Assembly: GCA_900708905.1 (NCBI GenBank)
Contig: CAADRB010000010.1
Span: 4,256,871 to 4,320,870 of the forward strand
Direction of reading: 5' to 3'
DNA: 64,000 bases
DNA from: Hymenolepis diminuta
Lineage: Eukaryota > Platyhelminthes > Cestoda > Cyclophyllidea > Hymenolepididae
Shown here: positions 51,901-63,900 of the stretch, in pieces
Layout of the letters: each line of letters begins with the position of its first letter
How positions within the stretch are numbered: the first letter of the stretch is position 1
Translations under genes and position numbers: made by a program
Notes under the pieces: generated by a model
Database searches by the model: none
The model's input: the letters and a program-made list of their open reading frames with translations, nothing else
Told to the model about the DNA's origin: nothing

Positions 51901-54900
51901 AACGCAATCAAATCGAGGTCAGCGTCCCCACATTTCATTAAAGGATAGGGAAAGTCCCACGTATTAAACAAAGTCAAGGTCACGAGATTTACCAGGTATC
52001 AGTAATTACGTAAAGAGCGCCACATGATTGGTTGATTGCATACCTGTTAATTAATATCATTCTGACTGTGTAAACATGGTCAATTTAGGGTAAAAAACAC
52101 TAGTGTTCGACAGGCAAGACCACGGATTATTTTTAACCACCAATCAGTGCGATATTCTGTGTGAATCAGACAACCTCTAATTGGCGTGATTCAAACTGGT
52201 GAAGATGGCGCGTTTCATGTGTTGCAGATTTTAGCTCAGCTTTGCCCCAACTATTAGATAGCATTTTGGAAAATGTCCGGTGATTATGATTGTTGAATAA
52301 AAATAAATTTTTATCGAAGAAAAATTAAATTAACAATTTATTGTTAATTATTCAACAACTTTGCGTATTTGTTAAATGTGCTAAATTGCAGGATCATTGC
52401 CTTGAATGATTTATAGAAAATAAAGTTTGCTTAATTCCGTGTTATAATTCAATTAAGGGAATTGTAGCTATTTGGAAGGCTCATAAGGCTATAACAGAGA
52501 TGCCTAGCTAATGTTGCAATGAGAACTGATTGAATTTGACGAAATGTTTAACTAATAGGTTTTGACGGCCTAGCAGACTAAGTGATAGAAATTAAGCAGG
52601 AACTGAATAAACCCTCAACTCAACATTGAACGTCAACACAGACCCATTTCGGAACTACAACCCTCAATTATTGGAAAAAAGGAATTTGTGACCAAACAGA
52701 ATAAAAAAAGATTGCACTTCAATTAATATTTGATTAGCAGCGTTTGCTATTACCAAGATGAGGTGAAAAATTAAACACCCAAAATTCTAAATAGCTATAA
52801 TAATCAGTATTTAAAGACAAAAACAATAAACAGAAATAGAGCGATTGTAATCAGGAATTTCCGAATACTGTTATAAAGACTATCTTTGAGCTATAGCAGC
52901 GTTCACTCGACACGATTTATCAATAACCGTAACGACAGAGAACTAGGTCACAAAGGTTTGTTAGAATTTAAAACATGATGTGATCAAACCTCATCATACA
53001 GAATGTAGGATACAGGTCAAAAATTCTCAGAGCGCCTTGCAATTCACACCATGATAATCCAGAATCCCAATAAACCAAAACCTCGAGCTTCAGCACGTTA
53101 ACAGCTAAATATTAAATACTCTAACTGATAAAATCATAAGCACATTAAGGAAAGTCTTGACAGATGTGCGATTTTACTCATTTTTAACCCCCGGATTCTC
53201 GAATACTGCTACACATACAGTCGTCAAGTCCCTATTCCTGTAATATTGGCAAGAAATACATAGAAGATAAAACAAAAGAAAATGACAATGGTGTCTTCAT
53301 AGAATAGCGCATATTCCAGAAAAAGTGAACCAAAATTTTGTAATCAAATAGGCCTAGTGGATTAAAACAATAACATTTATATTAAGACAAAGTCAGCCAC
53401 ATAAAGAGAATAACGTCAGACATGAATACACGCACGTCTTAAAGCAAACGAAAACAAACTAAGTCCCTATGAAAACTTATTTATTTGAATACATAAATAA
53501 TACTTACCTTGACAGATCTCGGAATCAAACGTGAAAAATGCTTAACAATAATAACGCCAGTGAGTTTCGATGGATATAAAACAGATTTTAATAATATTAC
53601 AGTATTTGACAGCCGATACTTTGATAAATTGCAAAATTAATAGTCACAACGCCGTATATGAGATAAAATAAATAAAAAATTAAAGAAATTTTCAGTGCAA
53701 AAAGTCAAGATGACTATCACAAGGGCCTAGACTTAATTTCAATGTTTTTGAACGTTTTAAAAATGTAAACGTAGAGTTTCTTAAGAGCAAGTAATCCACC
53801 AAAATGGATGCAAGAACTTATTTACCACTCCCAACAGCTAAAATTTCTATTCCTATAAATCCAGCAACTTATGCAAACATATAAGTCTGCACAAAAGGCC
53901 GAGAATGATATCTATCAACTCATACCTGTCTTTGAGTTGACGACATAGCACCCACTGACGCCGCTAGTGACGTCTTTTCAATCATTGGCAGCGCATATTT
54001 CGCATGCAAATGAGGATTGTTCAATGCAGCATAAACTCCCACGGCTCCGCCACCGGGCAAATTCGCACCCCCAGCAACACCAGTAGCCCCACTGAGTCGA
54101 GAGAAACTCGACACTCCCGCTGTGGTTCGACGGAAACGTGCTGTGGGGGTGAAGTAGGAGCTGCCGCTGGAGGCAGATGACCCGAAAGCTCCACTGGTGC
54201 TACCCTGTAAGGCAACGGCGGCTGAGCTGCCAGTGATGGCTCGAGCGTCACGGGCAAAGAAGGTGCGTGGAAGACAGGCCTTCTGATTGCTGGAGATGGT
54301 GGTGGAGGTAGATGGCCCAGTAGATAGAGTGGGTACCTCTGATCGATCATGAATCGTAGATCCGGGAAGAGATTTTTCATCACCTACAACAGAAGTAAAA
54401 GCTAAAATTTATTCGATTCATCACAGCCCCTATTTAAAACGATTCTACCCACTTTCTCACTGAATCAAATAAAGATAAGCATACTTAAGCACGAAATGTC
54501 ATTTGATTAGATCAACTAATAACCTCGTTCCTTTTCACTCAATCGAGCAATATGTATCAAATGCACCCAATTTCTTGACAATTAAGTATCAAATTTGCAT
54601 TTCCATGTTAGCAAAAAAGTTATCACTACGATGAAATTTGCATCACCAAAATAGAAATCTATCAGAAGCAGGCCTTCTGTCCAAATGCATACTTTCTCAA
54701 GAGAAAATATTCATCAGCTTTAGAATCAAAAATCTGCTATCCTGTTTAGGACAAATACCTCAGTTTATCTACGCAGGGTCAAACAGCCTTGAAAGCTGGC
54801 AAATTAAATAATAACTGGCATTCATCACAACCCATTGGCCGAAATTCGCAAAAAGTCACAAGACCAACTGTGCTTAAATAACGTAAATCAAAGCCATAGA

Positions 54901-57900
54901 CAACCTCCATGCATGCAATGTGGTAAATGCGAAGACGAACACTGCTAAATAGGACAAATCTCAAATCCTGAAGGCAATATTAATAGGTCCAGATACTAAA
55001 CGTATAAGCTGGAAAAGATTATTATTATACAAAGAATCCTCCCATGCCATTTAGAACCTCCCGAAATCAGATAAAATGTATATCGCCAACGGTATAGTGA
55101 TACTCAGCCAGTAAAATGAGATATAGAGGGAGAGGGTAAATTAAACGATAGTTTCACTCCTCTTAATACATAACTTGGAATATAAGGAATTGATAAAATA
55201 CTTGATTGGTTAGTAAAATGAAGCATTTTACAGGTAAGAACGATATTTTTGCTTTAAAAAATTTTGTAATTTCTGTTCAGGAAATGAGAAACGTTTAATT
55301 TTGCCTCATATCACTTGTGAATCTCTTTCTTAAGAGGAAATAAGCTTGCCTATGCAGTGACATACTTATTATTTAAGCCTCCTAATTTGCAGTTACAACA
55401 TTAACGACAGGTGATCTTCACGCGATAACAGTTCCTTAAATCGGACAAGAATTGCAACATCTAAACTTACCCTCAAGATGGGAGACCCTTCCGCTGCTAC
55501 TTGCAGTTGAAGTGATCAACGCAGCCGCGGCGGCCGCAGCCTTATTACTCGCCGATCTCTTAGCAGCCATCGCAGCTGCTCCAGTTAGTTTCCTTTTCTT
55601 CGAGGAAGGAGCAGAAACACCTCCACCCGGACCGACACTGCTTCGAGCAGAGAGGGCCACAGCAGCCGAGCGTTTAATTGCATAGCTACTAGAAGTGGCT
55701 GTGGTAGCATTAATTGATCGAGATGTGGTGTTGGTAGAATCGAAGAGGGGAGGGACTGCGGTAGGGGGAGGAGGTAGAGGAGGTAATTCAGATTCGGACA
55801 TGAGTTCTGAGCAGTAGCCCCATGGGTCCAAGGAATGGAGGGTTTTGGCACATGGTTTACTGGCGTTGCTGTTACCAGCCGGAATGAATTTGTCATACGG
55901 GGCGGCAAGGCCATCTTTGTAGAAATCGGGATCGTTGAAGAAGGAGGGAACCCAGACCTAATTGAAAATAAATGTAAGAAATTTCAGTCCAATATTTATC
56001 TGGCAATGATTCATTCTACTCAGTAATGCAAAAGACAACCGTTAGAGATCAATATTACCTTAACTATAGACACACAGGCTGTCTGGCAGTCCTTTTGTGA
56101 AATCAACTAGCAACCCAACAAATATGTCGACATGATAGTGTTCGGGTTCGCTTAACATTGATTGCCAGAATGGGTCAAGAAAAAGGTTTACTTTACTTAA
56201 AATACATAATTGAAATTTGACCACAAGGCGATTTAGACTGCCAAACAAATTATTTAGTCGAATTATTTCACAAATTTAATGCGTCCGACCAAATATAACC
56301 GGAAAGAGACATAATTCCTATTTCAGCTCCATAGAATTTATAGATTCAAAATATTAGTATCATAGGTTGTAGTGCAGTTTTGACAGGTGATTTAAGCAAT
56401 TTTTAGGGAAGACAACAATTCGGATGGTTAAATTCCGTTGAAGAGGAGCCGGAAAATTTCTACAGATTGCGATTGGTAATGGAACAGCCTTAAACAGGCA
56501 TTTCCTTATCACTAGTTCCCCATATCTTAGCATTTGAGCGTGCCCACTTCGAACAAGAATATTATAATCTACATCTCAAATTATAGTTAATTTACATTTT
56601 GAAGTCAACTATAATGTTAGAGATTCCACGCTATCTTCAGCATCAACCAAATATGCCTCACTTGAAGCTGACGTAGAGACTGGCCGAAAAAGGAAATGCT
56701 TACCTCCTTTTTTCTACAAAACGCAGAACTAATGGAGGAAAAGGCTTTGGTCATTTTAACGGATAGGTAAAAAAGAAAGTGGATAAAGTGAACTCCACTC
56801 ATTTTATGTTGGGCTCTAACTCTAGCAGAGCGATTCAGAAACAAAATTTTTCTTCAAACATTAACTTCTAATATCACAAGACATTAATCATTCCAACAAA
56901 CAAAAATACGGCAGACAATATTAAGGGAGTTATTTTTAATTTGAATTGAAATGCGATAAAAGTGAAAGCAGCACGAATAATTACTATTAACTTACGGGTA
57001 ATTTAAATGCATCTAGAATGGGTGAGTCATTTTCATGCGCAAAATCCTCATCAACGCTCATCACAGTCGCCACTTCCTCTTCCTTATATTTTGATGGTGG
57101 AACAAAGAATAGGGGGTCTGAGTAGCCTAGAACACTCTCAACAGCATCATAATTTTTCTGCCACATCTCCTCATCCATTTCCCAGCGTTCAAGGATTTCT
57201 GGTGGCGCAAGATTGATCTCCGTACATTCCAGTTGACAAAGAGCGTCAAAATCACCGGCTGCAATGTGGATGAGGCCAGATTCGTTGAGGTCTTCTTCAA
57301 CAAAGTTTTGAACTGCTGAGTCTTCATCACCATGCATCTCGGCGACAATAGCAGCTTCTTCGGCCAGATTGGAATACCAGGCTTGAACATCTCGTGGTGC
57401 TTCGTGGAGGTCGAAGCATTGGAGGAGCTATAAAAGACAAATGACACTAGAGTACCTTGAAAGGGGACAAAAATAAATATGACTTTGTTATTCAAAATTG
57501 AAGGTTCAAGGTGCATTAAAATGCCTTCACACGCCTCATTTACTTCCCATTGGCTGTAAGAATAATAATATGTATGGAGGATTACTCCCTGATAACTCCT
57601 CACAGTAACTGTTGCCAACCGAAGTCACTTTTAATGCAAAATTACTATTAGATTTGAATTTTATCCTTAAACTCAATGCAATCACCACATTTCTGAATCT
57701 CCACATAGCGAAAGCGCAACAGCAGGATATTAATTTTCGATTTTCACTCGCTCCAGTGCCATAATAACTCAGCTATTCTACTGTGTTGTTCAACACACGC
57801 AAATTTGAAGATACTTAGTGCAAACCCCCGTTTCTCACACTCCCTCTCATCCTTTGTTCCTGTTCTCCCCTCCTCTCCTCTTATCTTCACAATTGGCAAT

Positions 57901-60900
57901 TTCTGTTGCACAATATGATTTGAACTATTCGCTATTCTTGGCATTCTGATTTAGGAACTTCGGTATGTGTATTGTTAGCAGTAGTCCCTACAAAACCGGT
58001 GGCACTGACTAATCCTAGATATGTTAAAACACTTATAATTTCATTGTTAAAGAAAAAAACGACCTGAATTGGTAAGACTGGTCACCTTGGTTAATCTTCA
58101 GGCCAATAAGCTCAAGACATCGAGGACAAGAATTTGTTCAGAGGACGAACAATTAAATTTGAATACTGGAAAGTGAGGCACTGAAATACCCATTAAATGA
58201 ATATTATACCATCTCAATTCAAAAATTAAATGAAGTAAAACTCGTTGATGACCTGACTTTACTCTCAATATCTTTTCGAGTCTCTTCCCTTTTAAGGCAC
58301 TATTGAACATTATTGTTAACGATTTCAGTTTTTTTCCCACGAAAATATTTAAGTTTTTTTCCTTCCTTATAATAATTATAGATTGATCCGCTTAACAGAT
58401 TACTTTTTTGTGCAAATTACCTATTCAATTCATATTCGCAAACACTAATACCACCTTAGTTTAGTACGACCGGTCAATAAGCGCTAGACAGTAATTTACT
58501 CAGTAATCCAGAGGACGTATAATGAAATGCGTAATTCGGAACAAGTTGAATCCAAAAATCAAATGAGATAAGACCCCTTCATATCTTGGCTTTGCTCTCA
58601 GTACCTTTTCAATTCCTCCCCTCTTATCATTTCTTGGACTTACTGCCAACCAGTTTAAGCCACTTTTCCACAAAGAAAAGAGGGTTTTTGTCTTGCTGTG
58701 GGATTATATTAAAGCTAGTTCAAAATCCCTCTTAATGTATTATCGATATAAATAATATTAAAAATGTTTTAGATTCCATTCTTTAGTGGAACTCGACTGC
58801 AATAATTACGAATAACTAGTAAACGTTTTATCTTGGCGAAATCAACATTTTATTTAATGTTTTCTTCTCATTATTAGTTAAATAGGGATTAACCCTTGTG
58901 AAATAATATAAACAACGCTAAAATGTATAGGGTTCTAGTTAAACTGGAATAAATTTTCGCTATAACAACGACAACCTGTTTTTCCTTTTACTCTAGTCGG
59001 GATGTAGATCGTAAAACTTAAGGAGATTTCGGGTTTGCAATCTTTTAACTTCAGCAGTGAATGTAAACAATTTAGCATTCACTATTCAAGGGAGTTTTAT
59101 CAGAAGCCAAAAAAATGAAAGGGTTATTCAAGTGGAAATGAGCGGAAGAGTAAGCAGGCGAAATAGTCTCATAGACGAGATGCAGACAATTAATTTAAGG
59201 TATAATCAGCAATGGTTCAAATGATACGTTGCTTCAGTTTGAATAAATATCAGCCAAGAGTTCTAAAAAGAAATCAATTTCTAATTACTCAGAAGACGTA
59301 ACAAAACGTGCCCTACTGCTAGTTTAAAATTCAACATTCTTGTCTATTTGACGAATTTCATGCATGTATTTACACTTTTTAAGGATATTAAATAAGTGTT
59401 AAGTAAAGCAAAGCATCTTACCATCTGCTTTTGAACAGGTTCCCGATTATGGAACAGCGACGCATTGTCCGATTCCTCATCCTGTGTAGTCACTTCCTCT
59501 TCTCCACCATCAGATTCCATGGACGGCATCGGCATTCCAGTAGATGTCTCTCCACCTGCCGCCCTCCATTGTGCACGGCGACGTAGCTTGAAAAAGAGTT
59601 CCTTCACAACATTTGGTTGCACCCTCGACATTGTCGATGAATTGAGTGGAGAAACAATGGCAGAAGCAGCACTAAGACGAGATCTTGTACCGACAGCAGC
59701 GTCTACCTCAAATGAAGTGGTAGAAGTGTTGGCGACCGTTTTGAAAACCGAATCGGGGAGAAGGTGAATGACGGAGGATTTGAGGAGACGTGCCTCAATA
59801 CTCTCCCCACTGTCCCATTCGGAAACAATACGGTAAACTGGAAGACGATGAGAGGAAGGATTGTTGATGTAGCGAACTCGGGGTGGGATGTCAACCAGTC
59901 CGTTGATTGACCAGCACCGCAACCTAAAGATTGTGAGGAAGTAAATAGATTATCTTGGTGAGTACAGATATAAACTTTAATATAAATTTGCAGGGTTCCA
60001 CAAATGGAAATTAAAGCATTAGCAAGATTTATTACTAGTTCATGTTACTGATTCACATCAACTCACCGACAATTAGCTCGTGGAAGACCATTCTAATCAC
60101 TAGATATGCACTGGCGAGTTTTTAAATGATACTGTGAAATGAACCAGATGTGTTTACACCACCAGCAAACACGCTTCATTCGAACTGAACTAATTGAAAA
60201 CGTGTGCCAGTAGCTCGGTGATCAACGTGCACATCTGTCGAGCTATGTGTTAAGAGATCGATGTTCATCGACGTGGTGTAGATGACCAACTGCACTTTTT
60301 AATTCTGCTGTACAGGAGGGACATTAGAATACAATTTTCTCATAAGAATGACTCCAGGATATCTGCTCTCTACCGAGTGGTTATGCTATTAGCAGAATTT
60401 ACATTAATGAGTACCGAACATACGACCTTCCTCTGTTACAATATCGACACCCACAGAACGAGTTAATAAATATTAATAAGTGATATGCGTATCAAGGGTG
60501 AGCAAGTTAATTATGAAATGAATGTGAAAGTGCGTATCTTTTAAACAAGCGCTACTCGATTTATTTTAGAGAATATTGTAAACATAAAAGGGAAGTATAT
60601 GGACACTGATTGAGTACTTACTTTGACTTCACCAGAGCGTGAACTTCTTGTCGCCATCCCGCATCACAGAGAATGACTCTTGTGTCCGGACCAGCTTTCA
60701 ACCCCGCAACCGATAGCAAAGGAGCTCCACCATGCATTAAGACAATCAAAGGTCCTTTAATACCACAAGGCCAATCATTCACTCGCTCAATCCACCCAGC
60801 ACCAATATCACTTGAGTAATAATCCATACATTCACCACGGCACTGTCCTCTGCTGGCATCCAAGTGATCAATGGGCGTTCGAATTCGAGTGAGGCAGGAG

Positions 60901-63900
60901 AAGGCTGGATCAACTGAGAGCCAAACGGTGAGTAGATCAAGGAAAGCGGCGTAGTGACTCATGATGAAGATAACCCGAGGTCGGGAGTTGAGAGTGGCAG
61001 TGGAAGATTGATTAAGCTCAGTCTCGGGTGGAGTTCGAACGAACTCTAAGAGGAGATCTCGAAGCCGTTGAATTTTCCCTTCAAAAGTGCAATTAAAACA
61101 CAAAGGAATTCGTAAATAACGGTCTATAAACAGTTTGAAACAACCATGTGTTCACTAAATTAGACGGATTATTCAGACAGAAATTAAGAACAAACAATTA
61201 ACCTTCGCGTCATTTATTCAATTTACAACAGCTTTGTTTTAAAGAGGACAGTGTTAGACTATGAAAAAGGAGACAATTTCTTTAGAGTCACAAAACTGAC
61301 ACGAATTCTAAAACTAAAAGCCATTTCTAAGTATTACTTCCCTTTAATTGTAATTAGAGGGAACTTAATTATTATATTACCAAGTGGATTGCATTGCCCA
61401 TATGTTGCTCCCTATCGTAAAGCATTTTTTCCTAAAAAATGACGAAAAGGTTGCTACCGAATTGGCTTTTAGTAGTTTAAGGTGAGCTAATTGATTTCGA
61501 CGGTAAAAAGTTCAAAACGTCAGCATAATCCAGGTGTGCATATTAGCCTGGTTTCTAAGGAAAGTTCGATAATTTAAACATTGGAAGGATGCAGAAATTG
61601 CTTGAACATTAATCATTTAAGGAGCAGGATGAAAATTACGAATAGCTCTTATTTCCCATTTACAGAAGGTCACAAAGAATTATTCTGAAAGAATGAGTAG
61701 TTTAGAGTTATAAAAAACTGATTTGGATCAAAAGAATGACGTTTGTCGGTGAGCTTGGCGCTTAATTGATTCGTCATTACTTATACTATTCGTATAATCC
61801 CAAGTAAAATAAGACATACAAAAGATGGTAGAAAAAATGTGCTCTAGACAACAACAACAGCGAAATAAGCAATGCCCAGTTGACTAACCAGAAGCGGCAA
61901 GGAATTGGGCCAGACAATGAGGTGCAGCCTGAGGAGAAATCCACCGGGATAGGGGCAGAAGAGGATACAATGGACCATTCACTGCGTCTAGGACCTCTTG
62001 CATATCGAAGAAGAGGGAGTCGGGAGAAACGTCTGTCAGTTGTACTGGCAAACCAACAGCACTATCACGAGTGCAGAACACACTGTACGGTGAACTGGAT
62101 AAAAGAGACACAAGCGCATGTGAAATCTCTTCCCTAGACATCTTGATTCTCTAATGTATGACCAAGAAAACTAACTTGAGTGAGTGTAAGTGATTAAACC
62201 GGTCAAGTACCACCCGACATATTGCATTGGATGTGGACAAGGTGGGTGAATCGATGAATGGAAGGACGGGAAAGACGTGAATGCCTGAAGGAAAGAGAGA
62301 TGGTAGGCGGGAGTGTTGTTGAATGTACTCCATTGTGGAAGAGCTGCACCAGTCGGCCGTGTCTTCTAACTCAAGCCGTGTGTGTCGACACCGTGATTCG
62401 AAAATGTGCAACCGAGTCTTTTAAAGAGAAACAAAACGCATTATAAAGCAAATATATTAGTTACATAATATATGAAATTACTTTAGCTTCAGTAGTGAGG
62501 TTCGACGTTGTAGTTTGATCTGCGATTGCAATTTTTGAAGGAACAGAAAGAAGGAATTTGAAATCATTGACTTTCGAAACAGCGGTAGAATCTAAAGAAT
62601 GAGAAGTAGAATAAAATTAATCATATATAAACAGATGAAAATTATCATTCAACACTTATATCTTGAGTAAAAGAGACCTACTAATGAGAAAATTACATTC
62701 TACCCTTTCTTAAAAGATCAGCATTGAAGGTGAAAACCACAGAAATTCAATATCATATCTATTTATTTATCACACATAAGTTACCAATACGCTAGTAATG
62801 CAATTTAGCAAATATAAAGCATCTAAGCCTAACCGAAAAAAATTGTTTAAAGCATTCACTACGAACCTTTGTTGGCGTCGAAAGCCGCTTTCGCTTCTTC
62901 CAAGAGAACAGTTCGGTAGATTTCTTCCGTGATAAAAGCCCCACTCTGCTCTTCCACGGCTTCAACTCCTTCCACTTTCGCCATTTTCTTCGGCAACTGT
63001 GAACCACTACCGTCAATTAAAGTCACTCCCCCTCGTCTCTTTCCAAGTTGCACCGGTGAATAGCTAATTTTCGGACTCGCCAAAGTCGCTTTCAACTGCT
63101 CTGAGGAAGGAAGCAGCTCCACTATCCGATTTCGAATGTGAGTTTTCTCTTGAAGGGTCATAGAGAGCAATGGAATGGGAATACATTTTTCAGCATTTTG
63201 CTTGCTCAATGCTGCGAGACCAGAAGGAGTATCAAATCGCATTAGAGGACACGGAGGTAAGGGAGCGGGTTCTCGGTCCTGGGCTAGCCAATACGGAGCC
63301 TCATCATAACCCGCGAGGAGCCAGGGATGCAAACACAAACGGACTCCCTTTGAGAGACAGGTCAAGAGGTCACAGAGATGACCTGATCTGGAGGCACGTG
63401 TACAACTATTGGAAGAAACGTGAAAGCAGTTAAACGAGTTGACGGGCTCAAATGCAGGTTTTCGGATGATTGAGAAGGGCTTGTTCAATGGATTGCGAAA
63501 CCCAACAATTAGTTTTTAAGCTACGATTTTTCAAATATCCACTAACAATCGATTACCAAAGACATGAAAAACATGCTTTAAATGATAAATATACTGAGAA
63601 CAGTCAAATAGAATTAGGTAAAATGCAAATACTTACGTCCTATCCAGCAGAAGTTGGTCGTGGAGTTTGCGTTGCTCCGGGGTTAGGATGTCGGAGAGTA
63701 CTTTAAATCGGACTAATCGCTCTGCAGCAGCTATCGGCGAATTATTGTTGTTGGCATCACCACCACCAAGGAGATACAGGTCAAATTCCTCCTCGTCTTC
63801 TTCCTCATCCTCATCGAAAAACCGATAAATGAAAGGCTCGAGAGCAGCCAATACCTCTCCGGCTGTTGTGGAATTGCTTGATTCGGGTTTGATTAAAGAG

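Larger units (their letters stand above)
51564..53925 (-). other. Intron 10-11 of the EP400-like gene
   Basis: 2362 bases. Holds repeat copy B, a 12-base palindrome AACACTAGTGTT near 52106, and the candidate microexon at 53508-53540. Confidence 0.75.
57428..59421 (-). other. Intron 7-8 of the EP400-like gene
   Basis: 1994 bases. Carries copies 2 and 3 of the dispersed repeat. The remainder is featureless AT-rich DNA. Confidence 0.75.

Noticed and set aside
55452..55685. Ala-rich 77-codon plus-strand frame
   Set aside because: Shadow of exon 9 of the EP400-like gene on the opposite strand; no start context or homology.
56702..56740. Possible extra exon before a GAG|GTAAGC donor in intron 8-9
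   Set aside because: The available acceptors give 10 or 31 bases, which break the phase 0/0 frame, and the longer one contains a stop.
57127..57618. 163-codon minus frame overlapping exon 8
   Set aside because: Different register from the one that chains exon 7 to exon 9; it runs through the intron and has no family similarity.
59465..59767. 100-codon plus-strand frame
   Set aside because: Lies wholly inside exon 7 on the other strand; the exon is supported by phase and family motifs.
61880..62137. 85-codon plus-strand frame
   Set aside because: Mirror image of exon 5; the minus-strand reading joins exon 6 at the conserved SGK block.
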